Positions 7,657-16,791 of a stretch of 64,000 nt of DNA are shown piece by piece. Origin of the DNA: an uncultured SAR86 cluster bacterium (GTDB lineage Bacteria; Pseudomonadota; Gammaproteobacteria; Magnimaribacterales; D2472); assembly GCA_902557645.1 (NCBI GenBank), contig CACEAP010000001.1:186001-250000 (forward strand). Reading direction: 5' to 3'. The translations under genes were made by a program, and so were the position numbers. How positions within the stretch are numbered: position 1 is the first letter of the stretch; the number at the start of each line of letters is the position of its first letter. The notes under the pieces were generated by a model, which was given only the letters and a program-made list of their open reading frames with translations, was not told the DNA's origin and made no database searches.

Positions 7657-8682
7657 ATGTCATCCAACAAACATGGCCGCCTAATGATAGACATCGAAAG
7701 TGTACTATTATCCGATGAAGATATTAATGTAATTAAAAATCCTCATGTTGGCGGTATTATTCTATTTGAAAGAAATTTTAAATCTCGCGATCAAATTAAA
7801 GATTTATGTTCCTCTATTAGAGAAGTAAAAAAAGAGATATTAATTGCTGTTGATCATGAAGGTGGAAGAGTGCAACGCTTTAAAAATGACTTTACGCACA
7901 TACCTCCAATGCAATCAATTGGCAATATTGCAAAAATTAATCATGATAAAGCAATAAAACTTGCTAATGATATTGGGTGGCTAATTGCATCTGAATTAAT
8001 TTCGTGCGGTGTAGATATTAGTTTTACACCAGTTCTTGATCTAGATATTGATATGAGTACTATTATAGGAAATAGAGCTTTTAGTGATGACCCTCAAATT
8101 GTTATTGATCTTGCTGAATCCTTAATTCTAGGAATGCAAGATGCAGGAATGGCAGCTACAGGCAAACACTTTCCCGGACATGGTGGAGTTAAAGAAGATA
8201 GCCATACTCAAACGCCAATAGATTCTAGAGAACTAGAAGAATTATTTAAAGAAGATTTAAAGCCCTATGTAATCCTACAAAATTTACTTGGTGGAGTTAT
8301 GTCAGCACATTTAACATTCCCAAAAGTAGATAATAATGCTGTTAGTTTTTCATATTTTTGGCTTACGACTATTTTACGTCAACAGTTAGGCTTTGAAGGA
8401 GTGGTTTTTAGCGATGATCTTTCGATGAAAGGGGCTGACGTAGCAGGCAATTATTCTGATAAAGCTCAAAAAGCATTAGATGCAGGCTGCGATATGTTAT
8501 TGGTTTGCAATAACAGAAAAGGCGCTATAGAAGTGTTAGAATATCTAGAAGAAAATCAAATTTCTAAATCCTCTAAAATAATTAATATGCTTAAGACAAA
8601 AGAAATAGACTGGAATGATTTAGTAAAAAATAAGAGAAGAGATTCAATTATTTCCAGCCTTGCTGATATGGACCTCGCCTAA
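7657..8682 (+). CDS. nagZ: Beta-N-acetylhexosaminidase NagZ (GH3)
   Basis: Cytoplasmic glycosidase of peptidoglycan recycling that removes GlcNAc from GlcNAc-anhydroMurNAc peptides. Length (341 residues) is typical. Motifs of family GH3 NagZ are present: GGIILFERN, VDHEGGRVQR, TGKHFPGHG with the His loop (about residues 168-176) and FSDDLSMKGA with the nucleophile Asp near 253. The stop and the next gene's start share one base (TAATG), so the hydroxylase gene is translationally coupled. Other recycling genes are not in the window. Confidence 0.95.
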   Translation: MSSNKHGRLMIDIESVLLSDEDINVIKNPHVGGIILFERNFKSRDQIKDLCSSIREVKKEILIAVDHEGGRVQRFKNDFTHIPPMQSIGNIAKINHDKAIKLANDIGWLIASELISCGVDISFTPVLDLDIDMSTIIGNRAFSDDPQIVIDLAESLILGMQDAGMAATGKHFPGHGGVKEDSHTQTPIDSRELEELFKEDLKPYVILQNLLGGVMSAHLTFPKVDNNAVSFSYFWLTTILRQQLGFEGVVFSDDLSMKGADVAGNYSDKAQKALDAGCDMLLVCNNRKGAIEVLEYLEENQISKSSKIINMLKTKEIDWNDLVKNKRRDSIISSLADMDLA

Positions 8683-9908
8683 TGGATTATATACCTTTAG
8701 CAGTTCCATTTTTTCTCTTAGCTATTGGAATAGAGTTTTTATATGGCTGGATCAAAAACAAAAATACCTATCGAATAAATGATACCGTCATCAGTATTTT
8801 TATGGGCTCTCTTAGTACCGCATCCAAACTAGTTCTTATAGGTGTAGGCGGCGCCATTTTTTATTCTATAGAAACATATTACGCACTGTGGCGAATGAAT
8901 GATTCTTTAATAATTACATGGATATTTGCTTTTGTTGCTTATGATCTTTGTTATTACTGGTTTCATAGAATTGGCCATGAGCGGCAAATATTTTGGGCTT
9001 CTCATGTAGCTCATCATCAAAGTGAAGAATATAATTTATCAACCGCATTAAGACAAACTAGTACCAGTTTTTTATTAAATTGGATTTTTTATGTCCCATT
9101 ATTTTTAATAGGCGTACCTGCAAAAGTTTTTGTAAGTGTTGCATCAATAAATCTCATCTATCAATTTTGGGTTCATAGTCAACATATTCCAAAATTAGGA
9201 TGGTATGAACATTTCTTTGTAACTCCTTCAAATCATAGAGTTCATCATGCTACGAATGAGATCTACGTAGACAAAAATTATGGAGGTGTTTTTATTATTT
9301 GGGACAGGATTTTTGGAACTTTTAAGGAAGAACAGGAAGAAGAACCTTGTGTTTATGGTATCAGGACCCCTATACGATCATTTAATCCTTTGTGGGCTAA
9401 TTTACATATTTATACTGGAATCATAAAAGATTTCTTTTATGCAAAAAGAATAAAAGATAAGTTTTATGTTTTTTTTGCTAGAACCGGCTGGCGCCCTGAG
9501 GATGTAAAGAAAAAATTTCCACATTCAGAATATAATGCAAAAACCTATAAAAAATACAATCCTAGTGTTAGTAGAGCAATAAGCTCTTATGGATTTTTCC
9601 AATTAATAATATTGACAGTTGCTGGTGTTTACATAGTTGAGAATGTAACTCCCAACTATGTATTTAATTTAGTTTATGTTGCAATGCTAGTCTTCACAAT
9701 GGTTGCAACTTCAAGATGGTTAGAAGGAAGATCTGCACTATTGATGGAAGTTTCTAGATTAATAACCTTAGGAGTTATAGGTATTCTAGGATTTGTGTAT
9801 ATTCAAAATATAGATATTCTTTATCTCTTATCAATCTATATGCTTATAAATATAATTTTCCTACCATTTCTTTCACGATCTTTGGATGAGAAATATAGCC
9901 ATGGTTAA
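8682..9908 (+). CDS. Sterol desaturase/fatty acid hydroxylase family membrane protein
   Basis: A 408-residue integral membrane di-iron oxygenase. Three His boxes of the fatty acid hydroxylase superfamily are visible: HRIGH (~residue 95), HVAHH (~108) and NHRVHH (~187). Hydrophobic segments flank them, and four or more further ones fill the C-terminal 100 residues. The family includes sterol C-5 desaturase and alkylglycerol monooxygenase; the N-terminal layout with LYGWIKNKNTYRINDT is common in bacterial members of unknown substrate. It is coupled to nagZ by a one-base overlap. Lipid or sterol hydroxylation is inferred from family only. Confidence 0.85.
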   Translation: MDYIPLAVPFFLLAIGIEFLYGWIKNKNTYRINDTVISIFMGSLSTASKLVLIGVGGAIFYSIETYYALWRMNDSLIITWIFAFVAYDLCYYWFHRIGHERQIFWASHVAHHQSEEYNLSTALRQTSTSFLLNWIFYVPLFLIGVPAKVFVSVASINLIYQFWVHSQHIPKLGWYEHFFVTPSNHRVHHATNEIYVDKNYGGVFIIWDRIFGTFKEEQEEEPCVYGIRTPIRSFNPLWANLHIYTGIIKDFFYAKRIKDKFYVFFARTGWRPEDVKKKFPHSEYNAKTYKKYNPSVSRAISSYGFFQLIILTVAGVYIVENVTPNYVFNLVYVAMLVFTMVATSRWLEGRSALLMEVSRLITLGVIGILGFVYIQNIDILYLLSIYMLINIIFLPFLSRSLDEKYSHG

Positions 9909-9995
9909 TAATTAAGATGGTGGATTGGTTTCAAGATATAATTATTATGACAAGGTAAAAAATATTATAAAGATTGCTCAATATTAGGGGAAAAT

Positions 9996-11792
9996 ATGAA
10001 AGAATTTATTAGAATGCTTGGTGAACTCAAGTACATGATTCCTGTTCTTCGCTATCAGTGGCCGCAAGCAGATGAGAATGCTTCTTTAGCTCATTCTTTT
10101 CAAGAATCCACAAACAAATTTGGAGAACGCCCATTCGTATATTTCGAAGAAGAAACGTGGACATATTCTGAAGCTAACAAGGCTGCTAATAGTTTTGCTA
10201 GATATTTGTCTAGTAATGGAGTTAAGCATGGAGATAAAGTTGTTTTATTTATGGAAAATCGTCCATACTATGCAATCTCATTATTGGCTTTAAACAAGAT
10301 AGGCGCTATTGGAGTACTTATTAATACTAGCCTTACAGGAGACCCTTTAATTCATTGTATAAATTCATCTAATTCTGTTAAGTGCATAGTTGGTGCTGAG
10401 AGAGCTCAACCACTTCAAGAGGTCCTAGAGGACATTAATATTTCTAACAAAGATGACTTTTTGTGGGTTGAAGATACAAATGAATATACATTACCAGAAT
10501 GGGCAATAAACTTAAAAGCAAATTTAAATTTTGATGATAATGAGAACTTAGATCAAACAAATCAAGTTACTGCTAAAGATGTTGCTTGTTATATATTTAC
10601 ATCAGGAACCACCGGCGTTCCTAAAGCAGCAATTTTGCCTAATGCTAAATTAGTAGCGGCTGCTACAAATATAACAATGGCAGGCTATAGAATTAATCAT
10701 GAAGATTGTATGTATAACTGTTTACCTTTATACCATTCCACAGGCTTAATGCTTGGCCTATGTGCAGCAATAAATGTTGGCGCGGCTTCATTTATCAAGA
10801 GAAAATTTTCAGCATCATCATTTTGGCAAGAGGCAAATAAGTTTAATACAACAGCATTTGTATATATTGGTGAATTATGTAGATATCTTATTAATAAAGA
10901 GCCTTCAGAAACAGAACTTAATAATCCAATAGTTAGCATGGTTGGAAATGGTTTAAGGCCTGATGTATGGGATACATTTAAAGAAAGATTCGATATAGAT
11001 AGAATTATTGAAATCTATGGCGCTAGTGAAGGCAATGCTTTGTTTATGAACCTTTTTAATAAAAATAAAACAATCGGAATGACTAGTGCAGAGGTTGCTT
11101 TATTAGAATATGACGTTGCTGAAGATGAAATACTAAAAAATGATGAGGGGTTTTGTAAAAAAATTACCAATCATGATCCCGGCTTGTTAATTGTTGAAAT
11201 TGGACCAAATGCTGTTTTCAATGGCTATACAGATAAAGAAGCAAGTGAAAAGAAGATTTTAAGGGATGTTTTTAAAGTTGGAGACGCTTGGTTTAATACT
11301 GGTGATTTAATTAAAACAGTGGATGTTGGTTTTGCTTTTGGTAAGGAACATTATCAATTTGTTGATAGGGTAGGTGATACATTCAGATGGAGATCTGAGA
11401 ATGTATCAACTAATGAAGTTGGTGAAATTTTAAATGGCTATAAAGACGTAAATATGGCAAATGTATATGGTGTTAAAGTTCCTGGTTGTGAAGGTAGAGC
11501 AGGTATGGCTGCATTTAGTCTAGAAGATTTTGAAGGTTTTAATTGGCTTGAATTTTCTGAATATGTTGAGAATAATCTGCCTAAGTATGCTCGCCCAATA
11601 TTTATTAGAATTATTCAAGAAATGGACACCACCGGCACATTTAAATTAAAGAAAAATGAACTTCGTGATGATGCTTTTAATATAAATAAAGTTGAGGATA
11701 AAGTGTTTTGTTTAAAGCCAAGCTCAAATATATATGAGCGCCTAGATGGTAATTGGTTAGATAAAATAAATTCTGAAGAAGCTGGATACTAA
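9996..11792 (+). CDS. Long/very-long-chain acyl-CoA synthetase (FATP-like)
   Basis: ATP-dependent ligase of the ANL superfamily that adenylates a carboxylic acid and forms its CoA ester; 598 residues. The AMP-binding P-loop YIFTSGTTGVPK (about residues 198-209) and the FATP/VLACS-type IEIYGASEGN are clear, followed by TGDL and DRVGDTFRWRSENV, the FATP signature. The C-terminal GTFKLKK carries the catalytic Lys region. GGGGAAAATATG gives a ribosome site. The chain type cannot be told, but the FATP branch usually takes bulky or long-chain acids, including bile-acid-like ones. The next gene is 27 bases downstream. Confidence 0.9.
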   Translation: MKEFIRMLGELKYMIPVLRYQWPQADENASLAHSFQESTNKFGERPFVYFEEETWTYSEANKAANSFARYLSSNGVKHGDKVVLFMENRPYYAISLLALNKIGAIGVLINTSLTGDPLIHCINSSNSVKCIVGAERAQPLQEVLEDINISNKDDFLWVEDTNEYTLPEWAINLKANLNFDDNENLDQTNQVTAKDVACYIFTSGTTGVPKAAILPNAKLVAAATNITMAGYRINHEDCMYNCLPLYHSTGLMLGLCAAINVGAASFIKRKFSASSFWQEANKFNTTAFVYIGELCRYLINKEPSETELNNPIVSMVGNGLRPDVWDTFKERFDIDRIIEIYGASEGNALFMNLFNKNKTIGMTSAEVALLEYDVAEDEILKNDEGFCKKITNHDPGLLIVEIGPNAVFNGYTDKEASEKKILRDVFKVGDAWFNTGDLIKTVDVGFAFGKEHYQFVDRVGDTFRWRSENVSTNEVGEILNGYKDVNMANVYGVKVPGCEGRAGMAAFSLEDFEGFNWLEFSEYVENNLPKYARPIFIRIIQEMDTTGTFKLKKNELRDDAFNINKVEDKVFCLKPSSNIYERLDGNWLDKINSEEAGY

Positions 11793-11819
11793 TTAAAAAA
11801 TATTTTTAAGGAGAGTTTT

Positions 11820-12992
11820 ATGAACGATAAAATATTTGATGTTGTTATATATGGCGCTACTGGATTTACTGGCAAGTTAGTAGTTGAATATATGCAGAAT
11901 AATTATGGGAATGATAATAATATTGCATGGGCTATGGCAGGAAGGAATCATAATAAACTCTGTGAAGTAAGAGATGAGTTAGGGGTTTCAAAAGATGTAT
12001 CTCTTCTTGTTGCAGATAGCAGCGATATCCAAAGCATTTCAGCAATGGTTAAGCAAACTAAATGTATTTTAACAACTGTAGGACCATATCAATTATATGG
12101 ATCAGATGTTGTAAGTGAATGTGCTAATAATGGAACTGATTATGTTGATTTATGTGGTGAGCCTGGCTGGATGCATGAACAAATTAATAAGCATTCTGAA
12201 GCAGCTAAAAATTCTGGAGCAAGAATAGTCTTCTCATGTGGCTTTGATAGTATCCCATTTGATTTAGGTGTTCTATTTCTTCAAAACGAAGTTATTTCGA
12301 GATTGGGAAAAGCAGTTCCAAATATTAGAGGAAGAGTAAGAGCAATGAACGGAGAGTTTTCTGGTGGTACAGCAGCTTCAATGATGGCTACAATGGGAGC
12401 CTTAAAAGAAAAACCTGAACTTATTGAAGTTTTAGTTAACCCTTTTTCATTATCTAATGGATTTTCAGGACCCGAACAACCTGTAGACAATAAGCCTATG
12501 ATTGATGAGAAATTAGGAGTATGGGTTGCACCATTTTTTATGGCACCAATTAACACAAAAAATATTCATCGATCAAATGCGCTAATGGGCCATTTATATG
12601 GCGAAGATTTTTGTTATAACGAAATGTGGGTTCAAGGTGCTGGAGAAGAAGGTAAGGCAGCAGCAGAATTAATTTCAAAAATAAATCCATTAGGCGATGC
12701 ACCCAAGCCTGGAGAGGGTCCTTCAAAAGAATCTAGAGAAAATGGTAATTATGATGTCTTATTTTGTGCAGACATGCCTGATGGGTCTACTCTGAGTGCA
12801 TCAGTTCAAGGAGATATGGATCCTGGATATGGCTCTACTTCTAAGATGATACTTGAAAGCGCACTTTGCTTAATTCAAGATTGTGAAGATCTCAGTGGAG
12901 GCATATATACGCCTGCACCAGCTATGGGTGTTAAATTAATAACAAGACTTGAAGACAGCGCAGGTCTTACTTTTTCTATAGAAGAAGAATAA
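11820..12992 (+). CDS. Saccharopine dehydrogenase-like oxidoreductase (SCCPDH / trans-acting enoyl reductase type)
   Basis: A 390-residue Rossmann-fold protein. VVIYGATGFTGKLVVEY (residues ~8-24) and WAMAGRN match the SCCPDH family, and TVGPYQLYG plus DYVDLCGE are also typical. Mycobacterial relatives act as trans-acting enoyl reductases in lipid synthesis; most bacterial members have no known substrate. AAGGAGAG precedes the ATG. It lies between an acyl-CoA synthetase and an NTF2-like gene that starts on its last base (TAATG), so the three probably form one unit. Confidence 0.85.
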   Translation: MNDKIFDVVIYGATGFTGKLVVEYMQNNYGNDNNIAWAMAGRNHNKLCEVRDELGVSKDVSLLVADSSDIQSISAMVKQTKCILTTVGPYQLYGSDVVSECANNGTDYVDLCGEPGWMHEQINKHSEAAKNSGARIVFSCGFDSIPFDLGVLFLQNEVISRLGKAVPNIRGRVRAMNGEFSGGTAASMMATMGALKEKPELIEVLVNPFSLSNGFSGPEQPVDNKPMIDEKLGVWVAPFFMAPINTKNIHRSNALMGHLYGEDFCYNEMWVQGAGEEGKAAAELISKINPLGDAPKPGEGPSKESRENGNYDVLFCADMPDGSTLSASVQGDMDPGYGSTSKMILESALCLIQDCEDLSGGIYTPAPAMGVKLITRLEDSAGLTFSIEEE

Positions 12993-13420
12993 TGATCGAA
13001 GAGCATATTAAGCAATGGCATGACTTTACACATGGAAATTTTCCTGGAGGCTTAGACACGCTTCTAGCTGACGACATTATTTTTTATTCACCTGTAGTTT
13101 TCACACCTCAAGAAGGTAAAGAGCTTGCTAAATTATATTTAATGGCTGCTGGAAATACTTTTGGTGGAGATGATGCTAAAAAAAATGGTGATATTGAGGA
13201 TTCAAGTTTTCGTTATACAAAGGAAGTATTAAGTGGAAATCAAGCTATATTAGAGTTTGAAACAAAAATAGAGGGTAAATATGTAAATGGAGTGGATATT
13301 ATTTCTTTTAATGAAGATGGAAAAATTTCTGAATTTAAAGTGATGATAAGACCATTACAAGCAGTAAATATAATTCACATGCAAATGCAGAAGATGCTTG
13401 CAGAATTATCTAATGGATAA
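12992..13420 (+). CDS. NTF2-like (SnoaL-type) protein
   Basis: A 142-residue protein with the cone-shaped NTF2-fold pattern: an N-terminal helix pair (EEHIKQWHDFTHGN), LLADDIIFYSPV, FETKIEGKYVNGVDIISFNEDGKI and FKVMIRP. Such proteins include SnoaL cyclases, ketosteroid isomerases and many non-enzymatic small-molecule binders. No sure catalytic set is recognised, so the function is open. The start overlaps the upstream stop by one base, and the 3' end overlaps the arsC start by eight bases, which argues for tight co-translation. Confidence 0.75.
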   Translation: MIEEHIKQWHDFTHGNFPGGLDTLLADDIIFYSPVVFTPQEGKELAKLYLMAAGNTFGGDDAKKNGDIEDSSFRYTKEVLSGNQAILEFETKIEGKYVNGVDIISFNEDGKISEFKVMIRPLQAVNIIHMQMQKMLAELSNG

Positions 13421-13766
13421 AATAAAAATTTACCATAATCCAAGATGCAGTAAGTCTAGAAAAACTCTTCAAATTATTAAGGATAATAATTATTGTCCTG
13501 AAATTAAATTATATTTAGAAGAAGCAATCACTGTCGAAGAATTAAAGGGAATTTTAGAAAAGCTAAATCTTGAACCAAGAGACATCATTAGAACAGGCGA
13601 AGAAGCTTATAGAATAAATAGCTTAGACGATTTGAAATATTCGAATAATGATTTATTAAATTTTATGGTTGATTTTCCAAAATTGATTGAAAGACCAATT
13701 ATAATTATGAATAACAAAGCAGTTTTAGGAAGGCCTCCTGAAAATGTATATAAATTATTTAATTAA
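13413..13766 (+). CDS. arsC: ArsC-family arsenate reductase (glutaredoxin-type)
   Basis: A 117-residue thioredoxin-fold protein. YHNPRCSKSRKTL (residues ~6-18) contains the active-site Cys of ArsC with its surrounding arginines, and RTGEEAYR and RPIIIMNNKAVLGRPPE supply the other conserved Arg residues. It reduces arsenate to arsenite with glutathione/glutaredoxin in characterised members; many chromosomal copies, including this one, lack arsB/arsR neighbours and may have broader roles. The ATG at 13413 is preferred over an in-frame TTG 15 bases upstream, because the protein then begins exactly at the family's first strand. Confidence 0.88.
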   Translation: MDKIKIYHNPRCSKSRKTLQIIKDNNYCPEIKLYLEEAITVEELKGILEKLNLEPRDIIRTGEEAYRINSLDDLKYSNNDLLNFMVDFPKLIERPIIIMNNKAVLGRPPENVYKLFN

Positions 13767-13776
13767 GTACTAATTT

Positions 13777-15066
13777 ATGACAATAGGATCTAATTTTGAA
13801 TTGCCATGTGGAGTAACTCTTAAGAATAGATTATGCAAAGCTGCAATGACAGAAGGTATTGCAGATTCTAATAATTTTACAACTCAAAGACATATAAATT
13901 TGTATAAGAAATGGTCTGCTGGAGGCGCAGGGATTTTATTAACTGGTAATGTTCAGGTTGATAGAAGATATCTAGAAGGGCCAGGCAATGTTGCTATAGA
14001 AAAAAATTCTTATCATGAGCAATATAATTTTTTAAAAAGATGGGCTGAAGCAGGCACAAGCAATAACACCCATCTTTGGATGCAGATTAGTCATGCTGGC
14101 AGACAAACACCTGGCGATATAAATGATAGCCCTTTATCACCATCTTCTGTTCAACTTAAGATTCCAGGAGCTTCTTATGGAGTTCCAACTCCAATGTCAG
14201 TTGAAGATATTGAAGATGTCATTGAAAGATTTATCTTTGTAGCAAAAATTGCGAAAGAAACCGGATTCACAGGCATTCAATTGCATTCAGCACATGGTTA
14301 CTTACTTTCCCAATTCTTATCACCAGATATTAATCTGAGAACTGATGAGTGGGGTGGATCAATTGAGAATAGATCGAGACTAATGCTAAGGATTGTAAAA
14401 GGTTGTAGAGACGAGTTAGGTAATGATTTTCCAATAGCAGTGAAATTAAATTCTGCAGATTTCCAAAAGGGTGGTTTTAGTAATTCAGATTGTATAAAAG
14501 TTGCTAAATTATTAGATGAAGCTGGTGTTGATGTTCTAGAAATTTCGGGGGGAACCTATGAGCAGCCTCGGTTATTAGGATTAGATGATATCAGTGTTAA
14601 TAAGGAAAGAAGTGAAGTTAGAAGGGATAGCACTATTGCTAGAGAAGCGTATTTTTTAAATTATGCTGAAAAGATTCAAGCAGCAATTAATATGCCACTC
14701 ATGGTAACTGGAGGCTTTAGAACATCAACGGGTATGAATGCTGCGTTAAACTCCAAAACCTGTGATTTAATTGGAATAGGAAGACCATTATGCGCCCAAC
14801 CTCTTGTCTTAAATGACTTGCTTTCTGGAAATATTCAAGAGCTACCATCTTTTGAAAAAACGTTGCAAATTGGTAGATGGTGGTTGTCACCAAATAGTCC
14901 ATTTCTTATTATTCAAGCTCTTAATGCATTCTCTCAACAAGCCTGGTTTTATATTCAAATTAAAAGAATGGCAGATAATCTCGCCCCTAATATCAAGCTT
15001 CCAATTTTTAAAGCATATAAAGAAAATAAAAAGCTTGAAAAAGCAATGATAAAGGGATTAAGCTAA
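13777..15066 (+). CDS. NADH:flavin oxidoreductase, Old Yellow Enzyme family
   Basis: A 429-residue FMN-dependent TIM-barrel enzyme that reduces activated C=C bonds of enones or related compounds. Conserved segments are LKNRLCKAAMTEG, WMQISHAGRQ, LHSAHGYLLSQFLSP with the substrate-binding HxxY-like positions, NLRTDEWGGSIENRSR and the FMN phosphate-binding MVTGGFR...GIGRPL. A C-terminal extension of about 60 residues beyond the barrel carries the family member's LAPNIKLPIF. There is no Cys-rich Fe-S segment, so it is a single-domain OYE rather than a 2,4-dienoyl-CoA reductase. Confidence 0.88.
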   Translation: MTIGSNFELPCGVTLKNRLCKAAMTEGIADSNNFTTQRHINLYKKWSAGGAGILLTGNVQVDRRYLEGPGNVAIEKNSYHEQYNFLKRWAEAGTSNNTHLWMQISHAGRQTPGDINDSPLSPSSVQLKIPGASYGVPTPMSVEDIEDVIERFIFVAKIAKETGFTGIQLHSAHGYLLSQFLSPDINLRTDEWGGSIENRSRLMLRIVKGCRDELGNDFPIAVKLNSADFQKGGFSNSDCIKVAKLLDEAGVDVLEISGGTYEQPRLLGLDDISVNKERSEVRRDSTIAREAYFLNYAEKIQAAINMPLMVTGGFRTSTGMNAALNSKTCDLIGIGRPLCAQPLVLNDLLSGNIQELPSFEKTLQIGRWWLSPNSPFLIIQALNAFSQQAWFYIQIKRMADNLAPNIKLPIFKAYKENKKLEKAMIKGLS

Positions 15067-15092
15067 GCATTATTTTTTAATAGGAGCTTATA

Positions 15093-16247
15093 ATGACTTC
15101 AAATCTTCCTCCGGCTAATATTTCTTTTGGTTCAAGAATTAGAAAATCTCCTTATTATGATTCAACAAGAAAATACGGTGCTAAAAGTTTCACAATTTAT
15201 AACTATATGTATATGCCAACAAGCTATACAAGCTCAGAAGAAGAGTACGTTAGTCTTACCAATGACGTCACTATGTGGGATGTTGCAGGAGAGCGACAAA
15301 TAGAGATAAATGGCCCAGATGCATATAATTTTGTAAGAACCCTAACACCAAGAAATCTTGAAAAGTGTGAAATAGGACATTGTTTATATATTCTGCTTAC
15401 TGGAGAAGATGGCTGCATTATAAATGATGCTGTTTTATTGAGAGTTAAACCAGATCAATTCTGGATTTCTCCTGGAGATAGTGAAGTGCTTTTATGGATT
15501 CAAGGAGTTGCTGTTAACTCTGGTATGGAAGTTAATGTTTTTGAACCAGATGTTTCACCTTTACAGATTGGTGGACCAAAAGCTCCTCAATTGATAGAAA
15601 AATTATTTGATGAAGATCATAGAGATGTTGGCTTTTATAGAGCTATAGAAACTTCTTTGTTAGGAATTCCTCTAGTTTTAGCAAGAACAGGATGGAGTGG
15701 TGAAATTAGTTATGAACTGTATTTACGTAACCACAAGCTTGGCGATCAGCTTTGGGAAATAGTTAGGGAGGCAGGGCAGGAATATAATATTTCTCCTATT
15801 GCACCAAATACTATTAGAAGCATAGAAGGTGGATTATTATCATTTAGGTCAGATGTTCTCAAAGAAGATAACCCTTACACTATCGGTCTTGGAAGATTAG
15901 TAGATACTAATCAATCTATTGATTTTATTGGTAAATCTGCATTAAAAAAAATAAAAGAAGAAGGCACTAAACGCATGTTAGTTGGAGTAATACTAGATGG
16001 CGATCCCATAAAGAATCCTCCAGAACAATTTTGGCCAGTTATAGACCATGATCTCAAGATAGGCCATGTTTCAAGATGTATTTACTCACCAAGACTAAAA
16101 AAGAATATTGGATTTGCCAATGTTCCAACTGAGTTTTCTAAAATAGATACAAATTTATCAGTAATATCACCTGAGGGTAAAAGGTCTGCAACTGTTTGTA
16201 AGTGGCCTTGGTTTCCAGCTGAAAGAATCAATAAAAAAACTAAATGA
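15093..16247 (+). CDS. GcvT-fold aminomethyltransferase-like protein, related to DMSP demethylase DmdA
   Basis: A 384-residue tetrahydrofolate-dependent enzyme of the GcvT/DmdA superfamily. The N-terminal SFGSRIRKSPYYDSTRKYG, YNYMYMPTSY and MWDVAGERQIEINGPDA resemble Pelagibacter DmdA closely from memory, as do TPRNLEKCEIGHCLY, ARTGWSGEISYELYL and SIEGGLLSF. GcvT proper has a different opening and sits with gcvH/gcvP, which are absent. DmdA would move a methyl group from dimethylsulfoniopropionate to tetrahydrofolate in the cytoplasm. The branch is not certain, since non-DMSP paralogues share these motifs. AGGAG precedes the ATG, and the CIA30 gene overlaps the end by four bases. Confidence 0.7.
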   Translation: MTSNLPPANISFGSRIRKSPYYDSTRKYGAKSFTIYNYMYMPTSYTSSEEEYVSLTNDVTMWDVAGERQIEINGPDAYNFVRTLTPRNLEKCEIGHCLYILLTGEDGCIINDAVLLRVKPDQFWISPGDSEVLLWIQGVAVNSGMEVNVFEPDVSPLQIGGPKAPQLIEKLFDEDHRDVGFYRAIETSLLGIPLVLARTGWSGEISYELYLRNHKLGDQLWEIVREAGQEYNISPIAPNTIRSIEGGLLSFRSDVLKEDNPYTIGLGRLVDTNQSIDFIGKSALKKIKEEGTKRMLVGVILDGDPIKNPPEQFWPVIDHDLKIGHVSRCIYSPRLKKNIGFANVPTEFSKIDTNLSVISPEGKRSATVCKWPWFPAERINKKTK

Positions 16248-16783
16248 ATATTAAATCAGGACTTTTTATAATTTTAACTACAACTTTTATTTCTGCAGAT
16301 AATTTAGTAATAGAAGATTTTGAAAACAACCGTGCTAATTGGGACCCGGTATCAGATCAAGTAATGGGTGGTCTTTCAGAGTTAAAATTTTCTGAATTAA
16401 CTGATAAATCTATTAGCTTTTATAGGCTTGAAGGAGAGGTTAGTACAAAGAATAATGGTGGTTTTATTCAGTTTCGATCCAGAGTTGAGGCAAAAGATTC
16501 TAATTACTCAGGAGTGCGAATTAAAACTAGAGGTAATGGAGAGACATATGAAATTCATCTGCGAACCCCAGCAACTTTTTTACCTTGGCAATACTATAAG
16601 GCAACATTTATAGCTGATGAAAATTGGGAAATTATAGACATCCCCTTTAGTGCATTTCAAAGGGTCGGTCCTGCATATGTGCCTCGCAACGTAAAATCAT
16701 CAAAGATCAACTGGATTGCTATAGTCGCATATGGAAAAGATTTTTATGCTGAAGTAGATTTGGCAAGAATCGAACTTTACTAA
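16244..16783 (+). CDS. CIA30-domain protein, probably exported
   Basis: A 179-residue protein with an N-terminal hydrophobic segment ending near SADN (probable signal peptide) and a CIA30 (NDUFAF1-like) beta-sandwich domain. The family signature PVSDQVMGGLSE is present (residues ~37-48), followed by GGFIQFRSR, YSGVRIKTRGNG and WEIIDIPFSAFQ. Eukaryotic CIA30 helps assemble respiratory complex I; bacterial members are uncharacterised and usually exported. The start overlaps the upstream stop as ATGA. Confidence 0.82.
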   Translation: MNIKSGLFIILTTTFISADNLVIEDFENNRANWDPVSDQVMGGLSELKFSELTDKSISFYRLEGEVSTKNNGGFIQFRSRVEAKDSNYSGVRIKTRGNGETYEIHLRTPATFLPWQYYKATFIADENWEIIDIPFSAFQRVGPAYVPRNVKSSKINWIAIVAYGKDFYAEVDLARIELY

Positions 16784-16791
16784 AATATTTA

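Noticed and set aside
9909-9995. Small gene (ATG 9916, 13 codons) or terminator before the acyl-CoA synthetase
   Set aside because: The peptide is too short with no ribosome site, and no GC-rich stem followed by a T-run is present; the region probably holds only a weak promoter.
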